A stretch of DNA of 64,000 nt from Kaistia geumhonensis (GCF_030815145.1 NZ_JAUSWJ010000001.1:3834501-3898500), one strand, 5' to 3'; counted from the first letter of the stretch, positions 30,000 to 41,850 are shown. The notes: generated from the sequence alone by a model not told the origin. Made by a program: numbers and translations.

Positions 30000-30024
30000 G
30001 GGGGAGGGGCGTCGCCTCTCCCCC
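30000..30024 (+). other. Intercistronic hairpin between pstS and pstC
   Basis: Ten-base-pair stem (arms GGGGGAGGGG and CCTCTCCCCC, one G-U pair) with a 5-nt loop and no T-tract. It starts 13 nt after the pstS stop. Such hairpins after binding-protein genes often stabilise the upstream message or attenuate the downstream part. Confidence 0.6.
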
Positions 30025-30068
30025 AACCTCTGACACCGTGGACCCCGGGCTAGGGTCGGGAGATCGTG

Positions 30069-31061
30069 ATGGCGGACGCAGTCATGGCCGGCGTGCAAGG
30101 CGCTGAGATCGGTAACCAGAAGCTTGGTCGTCTTGCGCGGATGCGCATGGCCGATCGCACCTTTCACGGGCTCACCCTCGCGGCGGCGCTGACCGTGCTG
30201 TTGCTGCTCGGCGGCGTCATCTTCTCGCTCGTCTGGGGTTCGGTTCCGGCCTTCTCGACCTTCGGCCTCGGCTTCCTGACGACGCAGCGCTGGAACCCGG
30301 TCACGGAGATCTTCGGTGCGCTGGCGCCGATCTACGGCACCATCGTGACCTCGATCATCGCGCTCCTGATCGCCGTCCCGGTCGGCATCGGCATCGCCAT
30401 CTTCCTGACCGAGCTCTGCCCGCCCTGGCTGAAGCGGCCGATCGGCGTCTGCATCGAGTTGCTCGCCGGCATCCCTTCGATCATCTACGGCATCTGGGGT
30501 CTGTTCGTGTTCGCGCCCTTCTTCCAGGCGACCGTGCAGCCCTTCCTGATCTGGGTGTTCGGGCCGATCCCGATCCTCTCCGACATCTTCGCCGGCCCGC
30601 CCTACGGCATCGGCGTGCTGACCGCCGGCATCATCCTCGCGATCATGGTGCTGCCCTTCATCACCTCGATCACCCGCGACGTGTTCGACACGGTGCCGCC
30701 GGTGCTGAAGGAGGCGACCTACGGGCTCGGCTGCACCACCAGCGAAGTGGTGACCAAGGTCGTGCTGCCCTATTCGCGGGTCGGCGTGATCGGCGGCATC
30801 ATGCTCGGCCTCGGCCGCGCGCTCGGTGAAACCATGGCGGTCACCTTCGTCATCGGCAACACGCACAAGATCTCGTCCTCGATCCTCGCGCCCGGCACGA
30901 CGATCTCGGCCTCGATCGCCAACGAATTCACCGAGGCGACCGGCGAGCTCTACACCTCCTCGCTGATCGCGCTCGGCCTCATCCTGTTCGTCATCACCTT
31001 CTTCGTGCTCGCGGCGGCGCGGCTGCTGCTGCTGCGCATGAACGTCAAGGCCGGCAACTGA
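30069..31061 (+). CDS. pstC: Phosphate ABC transporter permease PstC
   Basis: 330 residues with six membrane segments. The PstC pattern is visible in [34 protein letters not shown] and the cytoplasmic ATPase-docking loop around [21 protein letters not shown]. The ATG at 30069 follows an in-frame GTG by one codon; GGGAG lies 7 nt upstream. It pairs with PstA in the inner membrane and is energised by PstB. Confidence 0.95.
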   Translation: MADAVMAGVQGAEIGNQKLGRLARMRMADRTFHGLTLAAALTVLLLLGGVIFSLVWGSVPAFSTFGLGFLTTQRWNPVTEIFGALAPIYGTIVTSIIALLIAVPVGIGIAIFLTELCPPWLKRPIGVCIELLAGIPSIIYGIWGLFVFAPFFQATVQPFLIWVFGPIPILSDIFAGPPYGIGVLTAGIILAIMVLPFITSITRDVFDTVPPVLKEATYGLGCTTSEVVTKVVLPYSRVGVIGGIMLGLGRALGETMAVTFVIGNTHKISSSILAPGTTISASIANEFTEATGELYTSSLIALGLILFVITFFVLAAARLLLLRMNVKAGN

Positions 31062-31072
31062 GGCAAGAGATC

Positions 31073-31954
31073 ATGGCAACGCTCGGAAATTCCGCCGTCT
31101 CCACGCCGATGGCGCAGGCGCTCTATCGCCGCCGCCGCCGCGGCAACGGCATCCTGCTGTCGCTCTCGCTCGCGGCGACGGTGTTCGGCCTCGTCTGGCT
31201 GGCGCTCATCCTGGTCGGCCTGCTCTGGCAGGGCTTCTCTGGCCTGTCGCTCGTGATCTTCACCGAGACGACTCCGCCGCCCGGCGCGACCGGCGGCCTC
31301 ATCAACGCCATCTACGGCTCGATCGTGATGACGGTGATCGGCGTCGTGATCGGTACGCCGATCGGCATCTGCGCCGGCACCTACATGGCCGAGTACGGCC
31401 GCCACAACCAGCTGACCAATGTCGTGCGCTTCATCAACGACATCCTGCTGGCAGCGCCGTCGATCGTCATCGGCCTCTTCGTCTACGAGGTCGTGGTGGC
31501 GCCGATGGGTCACTTCTCGGCCATGGCCGGCTCGCTGGCCCTCGCCATCCTCGTCATCCCGGTCGTCGTGCGTACCACCGAGGACATGCTGAACCTCGTG
31601 CCGAACACGATGCGCGAGGCGACGGCCGCCCTCGGCCTGCCGCGCTCCGTGATGATCCAGAAGGTCGCCTACCGCGCCGCCATGTCGGGCATCGTGACGG
31701 GCGTGCTCCTGGCCATCGCCCGCGTGATGGGCGAGACGGCTCCGCTGCTGTTCACGGCGCTCAACAACCAGTTCTGGAGCACCAACCTGAACGCGCCGAT
31801 GGCGAGCCTGCCGGTGACGATCTTCCAGTTCGCCCTCAGCCCCTATCCCGAATGGCAGAAGCTGGCCTGGACCGGTGCGCTGCTCATCACCTTGACCGTG
31901 CTCGCGCTCAACATCGTCGCGCGTGCCTTCCTTAGCCCGAGGACGTCGAAATGA
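31073..31954 (+). CDS. pstA: Phosphate ABC transporter permease PstA
   Basis: 293 residues with six membrane segments. [31 protein letters not shown] and the docking loop [20 protein letters not shown] are typical. It starts 11 nt after pstC, and its end overlaps pstB by ATGA, which suggests coupled translation of permease and ATPase. Confidence 0.95.
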   Translation: MATLGNSAVSTPMAQALYRRRRRGNGILLSLSLAATVFGLVWLALILVGLLWQGFSGLSLVIFTETTPPPGATGGLINAIYGSIVMTVIGVVIGTPIGICAGTYMAEYGRHNQLTNVVRFINDILLAAPSIVIGLFVYEVVVAPMGHFSAMAGSLALAILVIPVVVRTTEDMLNLVPNTMREATAALGLPRSVMIQKVAYRAAMSGIVTGVLLAIARVMGETAPLLFTALNNQFWSTNLNAPMASLPVTIFQFALSPYPEWQKLAWTGALLITLTVLALNIVARAFLSPRTSK

Positions 31955-32733
31955 CCGTGTCCACGCTCCAGAACACGCTGCCCGAGAAGATCTCGATCAA
32001 GAACCTGAAGTTCTTCTACGGCGACAACCTCGCGCTGAAGTCGATCAACCTGCCGCTCTACGAGAAGAAGGTCACCGCCTTCATCGGCCCGTCGGGCTGC
32101 GGCAAGTCCACGCTGCTGCGCGTCCTGAACCGCATGTACGACCTCTATCCGAAGCAGCGCGCCGAGGGCGAGGTTCTGTTCGACGGCGGCAACATCCTCG
32201 CCCCGGGCCAGGATCTCAACCTGCTGCGCGCCCGCATCGGCATGGTCTTCCAGAAGCCGACGCCGTTCCCGATGTCGATCTACGACAACATCGCCTTCGG
32301 CGTCCGCCTCTACGAGAATCTGTCGCGCTCCGAGATGGACGAGCGCGTCGAGGCGGCGCTGACGCGCGGAGCCCTCTGGAACGAGGTCAAGGACAAGCTC
32401 TCCTCGAGCGGCCTCAGCCTCTCGGGCGGCCAGCAGCAGCGCCTCTGCATCGCCCGCTCGATCGCGGTGCGGCCCGAGGTCGTGCTGTTCGACGAGCCCT
32501 GCTCGGCGCTCGACCCGATCTCGACCTCGAAGATCGAGGAACTGATCGACGAGCTGACCGCCGACTACACGATCGCCATCGTGACGCACAACATGCAGCA
32601 GGCGGCGCGCGTCTCCGACTACACCGCGTTCATGTATCTCGGCGAGTTGATCGAATTCGACGAGACGTCGAAGATCTTCACGGCCCCGGGCGACAAGCGC
32701 ACCCAGGACTACATCACCGGACGCTTCGGCTGA
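31951..32733 (+). CDS. pstB: Phosphate ABC transporter ATP-binding protein PstB
   Basis: 260 residues. Walker [10 protein letters not shown], signature [14 protein letters not shown], Walker [14 protein letters not shown] and the switch His in [14 protein letters not shown] are intact. [16 protein letters not shown] is diagnostic for PstB. It energises high-affinity phosphate uptake through PstCA and is needed for PhoR signalling. Confidence 0.97.
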   Translation: MTVSTLQNTLPEKISIKNLKFFYGDNLALKSINLPLYEKKVTAFIGPSGCGKSTLLRVLNRMYDLYPKQRAEGEVLFDGGNILAPGQDLNLLRARIGMVFQKPTPFPMSIYDNIAFGVRLYENLSRSEMDERVEAALTRGALWNEVKDKLSSSGLSLSGGQQQRLCIARSIAVRPEVVLFDEPCSALDPISTSKIEELIDELTADYTIAIVTHNMQQAARVSDYTAFMYLGELIEFDETSKIFTAPGDKRTQDYITGRFG

Positions 32734-32755
32734 GCCCCACGGCCAGGAGGACGAC

Positions 32756-33472
32756 ATGTCGGAACACATCGTTTCCCGCTACGACGACGAACTCAAGGAC
32801 GTGCAGCGCCGCATCGCGGAGATGGGCGGCATGGCCGAGCGGCTGGTCGATCTCTCCGTGCGGGCGCTGACGCGGCTGGACGTGACGATGGCCAACGCGG
32901 TCATCGCCGACGATCGCCGCCTCGACCAGGTGCAGCGCGAGACGGAAGAGCTGGCGATCATGATCATCGCCCGCCGCCAGCCGATGGCGCTCGACCTGCG
33001 CGAGGTGATCGGCGCCATGCGCATCTCGAACGACCTCGAGCGCATCGGCGATCTGGCCAAGAACATCGCCAAGCGCGTCCTCGCGCTCGACGGGCAGTTC
33101 CAGTCGAAGCGCTTCATCACCGGCGTCGAGCACATGGCCGAGCTGTCGCTCGCCCAGCTCAAGGACGTCCTCGACGCCTATGCCTCGCGCGACGTCAACC
33201 AGGCCTTCGAGGTCTGGCGCCGCGACGCCGACATCGACAGCATGTACACCTCGCTGTTCCGCGAACTCCTCACCTACATGATGGAGGATCCGCGCAACAT
33301 TTCGCTGTGCACGCATCTGCTCTTCTGCGCCAAGAACATCGAGCGCATCGGCGACCACGCGACCAACATCGCCGAGACCGTGCACTATGTGGTGACCGGC
33401 GAGTCGCTGACGCAGGACCGGCCGAAGCAGGACGAATCGAGCGTGACCAAGGTCTCCTACGACGCCGCCTGA
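32756..33472 (+). CDS. phoU: Phosphate signalling accessory protein PhoU
   Basis: 238 residues, two PhoU repeats of three helices. Each repeat carries the metal-binding E-x-x-R-x-x-D-H/L type segment: ISNDLERIGDLAKNIA in the first and FCAKNIERIGDHATNIAE in the second. PhoU links the Pst transporter to PhoR and holds the regulon off when phosphate is plentiful. AGGAGGA precedes the ATG. Gaps to pstB and phoB are 22 nt each. Confidence 0.96.
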   Translation: MSEHIVSRYDDELKDVQRRIAEMGGMAERLVDLSVRALTRLDVTMANAVIADDRRLDQVQRETEELAIMIIARRQPMALDLREVIGAMRISNDLERIGDLAKNIAKRVLALDGQFQSKRFITGVEHMAELSLAQLKDVLDAYASRDVNQAFEVWRRDADIDSMYTSLFRELLTYMMEDPRNISLCTHLLFCAKNIERIGDHATNIAETVHYVVTGESLTQDRPKQDESSVTKVSYDAA

Positions 33473-33494
33473 CCGGGCCTGAAGGGACATCGCG

Positions 33495-34199
33495 ATGACC
33501 CCCCGCGTGATGATCGTGGAGGACGAGGAAGCGCTCGCCCTCCTGCTCCGCTACAATCTCGAGGCCGAGGGCTACAGCGTCGAGGCCGTGCCGCGCGGCG
33601 ACGACGCCGAGACGCGGCTCAAGGAGACGACGCCTGATCTCCTGCTGCTCGACTGGATGCTGCCCGGCATTTCGGGCATCGAGCTCTGCCGCCGCCTGCG
33701 CGCACGCGAGACGACCCGCACGCTGCCGATCATCATGCTCACCGCCCGCGGCGAGGAGCAGGAGCGGATCCGCGGCCTTGCGACCGGGGCCGACGACTAT
33801 GTCGTTAAGCCGTTCTCGGTGCCTGAACTCATGGCCCGCGTGCGCGCCATCCTGCGCCGTTCGCGGCCGGAGGTGATCGCCTCGCTGCTTCGGGCCGGCG
33901 ACATCGAGCTCGACCGCGAGACGCACCGCGTCCGCCGCTCGGGCCGCGAATTGCGGCTCGGTCCGACGGAATTCCGGCTGCTCGAGTTCCTCATGAAGAG
34001 CCCCGGCCGCGTCTTCTCGCGCGAGCAATTGCTCGACGGCGTCTGGGGCCGCGACGTCTATGTCGACGAGCGCACGGTCGACGTGCATATCGGCCGGCTG
34101 CGCAAGGCGGTCAATCGCGGCCGCGTCAAGGATCCGATCCGCACGGTGCGCGGCTCCGGCTATGCCTTCGACGACCAGTTTGCCGGTGCCGCAAACTGA
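33495..34199 (+). CDS. phoB: Phosphate-regulon response regulator PhoB
   Basis: 234 residues. The receiver domain (1-120) has the acidic pair E9/D10, phospho-acceptor D53 (LLLLDWMLPG), and the conserved Lys in VVKPFSVPEL. An OmpR-type winged-helix DNA-binding domain follows (about 130-228; GRVFSREQLLDGVWG and VDERTVDVHIGRLRKAV). It is the last gene of the operon, and the Pho box before pstS would make its expression autoregulated. A strong hairpin follows 31 nt downstream. Confidence 0.96.
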   Translation: MTPRVMIVEDEEALALLLRYNLEAEGYSVEAVPRGDDAETRLKETTPDLLLLDWMLPGISGIELCRRLRARETTRTLPIIMLTARGEEQERIRGLATGADDYVVKPFSVPELMARVRAILRRSRPEVIASLLRAGDIELDRETHRVRRSGRELRLGPTEFRLLEFLMKSPGRVFSREQLLDGVWGRDVYVDERTVDVHIGRLRKAVNRGRVKDPIRTVRGSGYAFDDQFAGAAN

Positions 34200-34230
34200 T
34201 CGGCCGCCTTACCGAACTTCAGCATGATTG

Positions 34231-34270
34231 ACGGCCGGAGCGGGCGCGCGAGCCCCGCTCCGGCCGTTTC
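34231..34270 (+). terminator. Terminator after phoB
   Basis: Fourteen-base-pair inverted repeat (ACGGCCGGAGCGGG / CCCGCTCCGGCCGT) with a 9-nt loop and a short TTTC tail. It closes the phosphate operon. Confidence 0.75.
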
Positions 34271-34365
34271 GCTGTTGCGGCAACCCCTTCTTCGCAAAGA
34301 GAAAGCGGCCGGCTCTCGGCCGTTAACGAAGAAGTAACGTAAACAATCGTGGTTAAGTGACGTAG

Positions 34366-34380
34366 TTAATCTGTTCTTAA
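34366..34380. promoter_or_regulatory. CtrA-type site TTAA-N7-TTAA upstream of the OMP gene
   Basis: Exact TTAA, seven bases, TTAA, the core of the alphaproteobacterial CtrA recognition motif. It sits 83 nt before the OMP start codon in an AT-rich stretch of a 263-nt intergenic region that contains several more TTAA and GTTAAC tetramers. In this GC-rich sequence the match is unlikely to be common. Binding is not shown. Confidence 0.5.
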
Positions 34381-34462
34381 ACGTTCCCCGGCAAAGTCGG
34401 CTGCGACGGATTCAGATTGATCGGGCGATGTCTCGGTCCAGCCTTCGATCGGGGAGACTTCG

Positions 34463-35218
34463 ATGGGTTACGTGAAGACCTTAACGCTCGCTGCCGTGGT
34501 CGGGGCGGGCATCGCCGCCGCGGGCGCCGCCCACGCGGCCGACCTTCCGGAGCCCTATGTGGAGCCCGCGCCCGTCATCGCGACGGGCGGCTGGTATCTG
34601 CGCGGCGATATCGGCTACAAGTGGTACAATAATCCCGACATCAGCTTCGTCACGCCAAGCTATGTCGACAACTGGAGCAACAACTCGCTCGACAATACCG
34701 GCCTCATCGGTATCGGCGCCGGTTATCGCTTCAACGACCACTTCCGCGTCGACGGCACGATCGACTACGAATTCCAGTCGGGCTCCTACGGGCAGGGCTA
34801 TTGCGGCGGCTGTGGCGAGCTCTACGGCATCGATCACACCGTCGAGACTGCGGACATCGCCGCCTGGACCTTCCTCGTCAACGGCTATGTCGATGTCGGC
34901 ACCTGGTCGGGCTTCACGCCCTATGTCGGCGCCGGTATCGGTACGTCCTACCTTCAGACCTCGAATGTCGCCTTCGTCAATCCGGACGGCAATTCGGGCT
35001 ATTGGGACGGCGGCAGCCAGTGGAACTTCGCCTATGCCCTCATGGCCGGCGTGTCCTATGCCTTCTCGCCCAACATGTCGGTCGACCTCAACTATCGCTA
35101 TCTCAATCTCGGCGACGCGGTCTCGGGCTATATCCCGGCCGGCGGCGGCGGCGTGATCAATTACGACAACATCTCGGCCAACGAAGTCCGTCTCGGCCTG
35201 CGCTACAACTTCTATTGA
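34463..35218 (+). CDS. Outer-membrane beta-barrel protein (Omp25/Opa-like porin family)
   Basis: 251 residues. A signal peptide (MGYVKTLTLAAVVGAGIAAAGAAHA) precedes a barrel of alternating strands: GGWYLRGDIGYKWY, GLIGIGAGYRFNDHFRVDG, FTPYVGAGIGTSY, and a terminal NEVRLGLRYNFY ending in an aromatic, as barrel proteins do for BAM recognition. It belongs to the 8-stranded OMP family abundant in Brucella and other Hyphomicrobiales. A Cys-x-x-Cys pair (CGGC) in one loop is unusual for this family. GGGGAG precedes the start; a CtrA-type site lies upstream and a terminator downstream. Confidence 0.88.
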   Translation: MGYVKTLTLAAVVGAGIAAAGAAHAADLPEPYVEPAPVIATGGWYLRGDIGYKWYNNPDISFVTPSYVDNWSNNSLDNTGLIGIGAGYRFNDHFRVDGTIDYEFQSGSYGQGYCGGCGELYGIDHTVETADIAAWTFLVNGYVDVGTWSGFTPYVGAGIGTSYLQTSNVAFVNPDGNSGYWDGGSQWNFAYALMAGVSYAFSPNMSVDLNYRYLNLGDAVSGYIPAGGGGVINYDNISANEVRLGLRYNFY

Positions 35219-35257
35219 GAGCGCTATCCGGGAGAGGCTTTCTCCGGACATGATCGA

Positions 35258-35288
35258 GGGCGCGTCACCGCGAGGGGCGCGCCCTTTT
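35258..35288 (+). terminator. Terminator after the OMP gene
   Basis: Seven-base-pair stem GGGCGCG / CGCGCCC followed by TTTTCC, 40 nt after the OMP stop. The 252 nt from here to the serC leader (35289-35540) contain no credible gene. Confidence 0.75.
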
Positions 35289-35540
35289 CCTTTGCGGCCC
35301 AGGGCCCGAACTCGGCCAGGAGTGGATTGGCGTTCGGCCATCTTCGTCAGGCCCGAAGGCGTAGGTGTAGCGACGCCATTTCGGCGTCGAGGGCGACCCG
35401 CGGGGGAGGGCCCGCTTCGCCTGCTTCTTGCCCTCTCATCGTTTCCTCGCACGCAGACCCCTGTCCCTTTGAGTCCGGAGCGTCGCGGCGCAGAAACGCC
35501 GCGTTGACTTCCCTCATCGCCGCGCGTAACAGCGACGGCG

Positions 35541-35585
35541 GGACACGCCTCCCCAACGAGGCGCTGCTATCTGAGAGGGTAGATC
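35541..35585 (+). promoter_or_regulatory. Structured serC leader, candidate serC RNA motif
   Basis: Two consecutive hairpins end three bases before the serC ATG. Hairpin 1 has stem CGCCTC / GAGGCG and loop CCCAAC (35546-35563). Hairpin 2 has stem CTATC / GGTAG and loop TGAGAG (35567-35582). The ribosome binding sequence GAGAGG falls in the loop and 3' arm of hairpin 2, so folding would directly affect translation. A conserved serC RNA motif upstream of serC is described for alphaproteobacteria. Position and layout agree, but I cannot align it to the family model here. Confidence 0.6.
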
Positions 35586-36761
<1,176 letters not shown>

Positions 36762-36785
36762 CTTCATCGCGTTCATCATCCTTTC

Positions 36786-36874
36786 CGTCATGCCCGGGCT
36801 TGTCCCGGGCATCCACGACTTCCCCTCGGGGAGGCAGGAAGACGTGGATGGCCGGGACGAGCCCGGCCATGACG
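36786..36874. repeat. Large palindromic intergenic repeat between serC and serA
   Basis: Two inverted copies of an element beginning CGTCATGCCCGGGCTTGTCC face each other across a short GC-rich centre (CCTCGGGGAGG). Each half is itself a hairpin (CCCGGG/CCCGGG). A degenerate single half-copy is at 14781-14812. Such GTCATGCCCGG elements are dispersed in many Hyphomicrobiales genomes. In the transcript this would form a strong structure between serC and serA. Confidence 0.8.
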
Positions 36875-36897
36875 ATGCCTGAAAAAGGTCAAGCACC

Positions 36898-38484
36898 ATG
36901 GCACCGCGCGTTCTCATTTCTGACAAGCTTTCCAAGTCCGCCGTCCAGATCTTCAAGGATCGCGGCGTCGAGGTCGACTATCTGCCCGATCTCGGCAAGG
37001 ACAAGGAGAAGCTGCTCGAGATCATCGGCAATTATGACGGTCTCGCGATCCGCTCCAATACCAAGGTGACCGAGAAGGTCATCGCGGCGGCGGGCAATCT
37101 GCGCGTCATCGGCCGGGCCGGCATCGGCGTCGACAATGTCGACATTCCGGCTGCGACGGCGAAGGGCATCATCGTGATGAACACGCCCTTCGGCAATTCC
37201 ATCACTACCGCAGAGCATGCCATCGCGATGATGTTCGCGCTCGCCCGCCAGATCCCGGAGGCGAATGCCTCGACGCTGGCCGGCAAGTGGGAAAAGAACC
37301 GTTTCATGGGCGTCGAGGTGACCGGCAAGACGCTCGGCATCATCGGCTGCGGCAATATCGGCTCGATCGTCGCCGACCGCGCCGTCGGGCTGAAGATGCG
37401 CGTCATCGCCTTCGATCCGTTCCTGTCCGACGAGCGCGCCCTGACTCTCGGCGTCGAGAAGGTCGATCTCGAGACTCTGTTCCGCCGCTCCGACTTCATC
37501 ACGCTGCACACGCCGCTGATCGACAAGACCCGGGGCATCATCGACGCCAAGGCGATCGCGCAGATGAAGGACGGCGTGCGCATCGTCAATTGCGCGCGTG
37601 GCGGTCTCGTCGTGGAGGCCGATCTGGCCGAGGCGCTGAAGAGCGGCAAGGTCGCGGGTGCTGCCTTCGACGTGTTCGTCGAGGAGCCGGCGACGGACAA
37701 CGTTCTCTTCCACGCGCCGAATTTCATCGCGACGCCGCATCTTGGCGCCTCCACGACCGAGGCGCAGGAGAACGTCGCGCTGCAGGTCGCCGAGCAGATG
37801 GCCGACTATCTCACCAAGGGTGCCGTCTCCAACGCGCTCAACATGCCGTCCATCACGGCCGAAGAGGCGCCGCGGCTGACGCCCTTCGTCAAGCTCGCCG
37901 AGCAGCTCGGCTCCTTCGCGGGCCAGCTCACCGACACCGGCATCCAGGGCATCCGCCTCGAATATGAGGGCGATGTCGCCGGGCTGAACGTCAAGGCGCT
38001 GACGGCGGCCGCGCTCGCGGCCATCCTGCGCCCGCAGCTGCAGACGGTGAACATGGTCTCCGCCCCGGCGATCGCGCGCGAGCGCGGCATCGCTGTCGAG
38101 GAGGTTCGCCGCGAACAGCAGGGCGCCTACGAGAACTATATCCGCCTGACGGTCCTCACCGAGAAGCAGGAGCGCTCGGTCGCGGGGACGGTCTTCGCCG
38201 ACAGCCGGCCGCGCATCATCCAGATCAAGGGCATCAACATGGAGGCCGAGCTCGGCCGCCACATGCTCTACATCACCAACCGCGACAAGCCGGGCTTCAT
38301 CGGCCGTTTCGCGAGCCTGCTCGGGGCCGAGGGCATCAACATCGCCACCTTCAATCTCGGCCGAAAGGCGGCTGGCGAGGACGCCATCGCGCTCGTCGAG
38401 GTGGACGAGGCGATCTCGGACGCGGTGATCGACCGCGTCGCGGCGCTGGAAGGCGTTGTGCAGGCGAAGCGGCTCTCCTTCTGA
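36898..38484 (+). CDS. serA: D-3-phosphoglycerate dehydrogenase SerA
   Basis: 528 residues, the long type with an extra domain. The catalytic/NAD-binding part (1-315) has GRAGIGVDNVD, the Rossmann motif LGIIGCGNIGSIVADRA and the active His in TPHLGAS. Next comes an allosteric substrate-binding domain (about 320-450) and a C-terminal ACT domain (about 455-528; YITNRDKPGFIGRFASLLGAEGINIATFNLGR) that binds serine for feedback inhibition. It catalyses the first step of serine synthesis and follows serC. Confidence 0.97.
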   Translation: MAPRVLISDKLSKSAVQIFKDRGVEVDYLPDLGKDKEKLLEIIGNYDGLAIRSNTKVTEKVIAAAGNLRVIGRAGIGVDNVDIPAATAKGIIVMNTPFGNSITTAEHAIAMMFALARQIPEANASTLAGKWEKNRFMGVEVTGKTLGIIGCGNIGSIVADRAVGLKMRVIAFDPFLSDERALTLGVEKVDLETLFRRSDFITLHTPLIDKTRGIIDAKAIAQMKDGVRIVNCARGGLVVEADLAEALKSGKVAGAAFDVFVEEPATDNVLFHAPNFIATPHLGASTTEAQENVALQVAEQMADYLTKGAVSNALNMPSITAEEAPRLTPFVKLAEQLGSFAGQLTDTGIQGIRLEYEGDVAGLNVKALTAAALAAILRPQLQTVNMVSAPAIARERGIAVEEVRREQQGAYENYIRLTVLTEKQERSVAGTVFADSRPRIIQIKGINMEAELGRHMLYITNRDKPGFIGRFASLLGAEGINIATFNLGRKAAGEDAIALVEVDEAISDAVIDRVAALEGVVQAKRLSF

Positions 38485-38549
38485 GCAATCCGCCTCAATT
38501 TGCGGCGGGGCTCGCATGGTCCCGCCGGAATCGATATAGTCCGCGCGCT

Positions 38550-38576
38550 CTCGCCCCGGTCCCGTGCCGGGGCGAG
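38550..38576 (+). terminator. Perfect hairpin between serA and purA
   Basis: Ten-base-pair perfect stem CTCGCCCCGG / CCGGGGCGAG with a 7-nt loop, 66 nt after serA and 54 nt before purA. No T-run follows, so it may be a weak terminator or part of the purA leader. Confidence 0.5.
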
Positions 38577-38630
38577 GCTTGTGAGGATATCCCGTAACGC
38601 GCCCGGAAGGGGCGCCGAGAGGCCGTTTCA

Positions 38631-39923
<1,293 letters not shown>

Positions 39924-39975
39924 ACGCGGCGGCCATCGGCGACCCTCCGGACGCACCGCTTGGCAGAATGGAACG

Positions 39976-41811
39976 ATGACCGACTATTACGCGGTACTGA
40001 AAAGGGCTGTCGGCGGACTGGAGCACGAATCCGTCGATGTGCGCCGCTCCATCTACGACAAGGCGCGGGCGGCGCTGCTGGGGCAATTGAAGGCGATCAC
40101 GCCTCCACTCGGCACGGCCGAGATCTCGCGCCAGCGGCTCGAGCTCGAGGAAGCCATCCGACGCGTCGAGCGCGAGGCGGCCGTGACCGCGGCCGGCCCG
40201 TCGCCTGCTCGCGCCCGTGCCGCCGCCGCCGCCGCCGAGGCGATGGCCGCGCAGGTCATGCGTTCGCCGGAGGAGGACGTCTCGGAGGAGGGGGCTCATC
40301 CCGCGCCGGCCGCCGTCCCGCAGCGCCCCGCCCCGCGCGCGACGCCGGTTCCGCCGGACTTCCGGCCAGGCCTCTCCGCCGCCGAGCGCACCGCGCCGCC
40401 GATCCGCGCCGCCTCTCCCGAGTCGCCCCGCGCCGACGTTTCGCCGAGGATCGATCCGGAAGATGCGCCGCGCCGCCCCCTTGGCCGGGGCCCGCGCCAG
40501 GAGCCGGTACGACAGGAGCCGACGCTCCAGAATGCCGCGCGACAGGATTTCGCCGCGGAAGAACTCCCGCATCAGGAGCCCGTCTTCGAGACCGGACGCC
40601 GGCGCGAACCTGGATTCGATCCCGCTCGCGACAGGCCCGATGCGCCGCGCCACGCGGAAGCCGAGGACATCGTCGCGCCGGTGGCCGCAGAGGAGCGGTC
40701 CGAGTGGCCCGACGACAGCCTCGACGAGGAACAGCTCGTCGCCGATGAGCCGGTCGAGCGCCGCCCGCGCCGCGAGAAGCGGCCGCGCGCCGCTCAGGCC
40801 GCTGCTTCCGTCGAGAAGTCTCGGTCCTCGCGACTGCCCGCCATCATCATCGGCGTGCTCGTGCTCCTCATGGTTGGCGGCATCGCCGCGCTCGGCTGGT
40901 CGCAGCGCGCCCGTGTCAACGACGTGATCGGCGACCTGATTTCGACCGACAAGGGCGCCGCGCCCTCGGCCGAGGCACCGTCCGAATCCGGCAGCCCGAA
41001 GAACGCCGACCGTCTCGGCGATGCTCCGGCCGAGGATGTCGTGCCGCGGTCTGTCCGGACCATCACCGCGACGCCGCCGGCCGAGGGCACCGAGCCCGAC
41101 CCGCTTGCCGGCGTCATGCAGCCGGACAGCGGCGCGCCCGCCGCCGACGCGGCGCCGGACGCCACGGAGCCGACGGCGCCGCTTCCCGGCACCGACGGGC
41201 CGGTTACGCTGCCCGGCGCCACGGCGCCGCAAAGCGACGCCGCTCCGGCGACGACTCAGAGCACCTCGCCCGGCGACGACCTCGTGGCGCAGAAGGCGAT
41301 TCTCTACGAGCAGCCGCTGAACGGCGCCACCAGCGTCACGGCCCTCAGCGCCAGTGTCGTCTGGAAGTTCGAGCCCGACACGCCGAACGGTCCCGAGATC
41401 GTGGCCACGGCGACCGTCCCGGAGCGCGACCTCAAGGTTACGGTGAATTTCCGGAAGAATACCGATACCGCCCTGCCGGCCAGCCATCTCGTCGAAGTCA
41501 TCGTCGATACGCCCGCCGGTTTCCCCGGCGGTGGTATCAAGGCGGTTCCGGCCCTCGTGATGAAGCCGACCGAGGAATCGCGCGGCCAGCCGCTCGACGG
41601 TGCCGCCGCCAAGGTCGCGGACGGCTATTTCTGGATCGCCTTCGCGAATGACGGCCCGACGATGCAGCAGAACATCGCGCTGCTGCGCGAGCGCAACTGG
41701 ATCGACATCCCGATCGTCTACGACAACGACCAGCGCGCCATCCTGACGCTCGAGAAGGGAACGCCCGGCCAGCGGGTGTTCGACAAGGCCTTCGCCGCCT
41801 GGGGCAACTGA
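39976..41811 (+). CDS. Unknown one-TM protein with low-complexity cytoplasmic region (N-domain shared with the gene at 25019)
   Basis: 611 residues; no known function. The N-terminal helical domain (about 1-68; VLKRAVGGLE ... PPLGTAEISRQRLELEEAIRRVERE) is homologous to that of the 409-residue protein encoded at 25019-26248. A long Pro/Arg/Glu-rich region follows (about 70-285). A single TM segment (about 292-312) leads to a Pro/Ala/Thr-rich linker and a C-terminal domain (about 440-611) with predicted beta structure that should be periplasmic. The start at 39976 is the first ATG that gives the shared N-terminus. It follows purA by 52 nt and is convergent with nothing; a hairpin follows. Confidence 0.85.
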   Translation: MTDYYAVLKRAVGGLEHESVDVRRSIYDKARAALLGQLKAITPPLGTAEISRQRLELEEAIRRVEREAAVTAAGPSPARARAAAAAAEAMAAQVMRSPEEDVSEEGAHPAPAAVPQRPAPRATPVPPDFRPGLSAAERTAPPIRAASPESPRADVSPRIDPEDAPRRPLGRGPRQEPVRQEPTLQNAARQDFAAEELPHQEPVFETGRRREPGFDPARDRPDAPRHAEAEDIVAPVAAEERSEWPDDSLDEEQLVADEPVERRPRREKRPRAAQAAASVEKSRSSRLPAIIIGVLVLLMVGGIAALGWSQRARVNDVIGDLISTDKGAAPSAEAPSESGSPKNADRLGDAPAEDVVPRSVRTITATPPAEGTEPDPLAGVMQPDSGAPAADAAPDATEPTAPLPGTDGPVTLPGATAPQSDAAPATTQSTSPGDDLVAQKAILYEQPLNGATSVTALSASVVWKFEPDTPNGPEIVATATVPERDLKVTVNFRKNTDTALPASHLVEVIVDTPAGFPGGGIKAVPALVMKPTEESRGQPLDGAAAKVADGYFWIAFANDGPTMQQNIALLRERNWIDIPIVYDNDQRAILTLEKGTPGQRVFDKAFAAWGN

Positions 41812-41822
41812 CGAGGCGCTCG

Positions 41823-41850
41823 CCGTGCGGTTCTGAAAGGACCCGCACGG
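41823..41850 (+). terminator. Hairpin after the unknown one-TM gene
   Basis: Eight-base-pair stem CCGTGCGG / CCGCACGG with a 12-nt loop, 11 nt after the stop codon. There is no clear T-tract, so termination is likely but not certain. It separates this gene from the TPP riboswitch. Confidence 0.5.
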
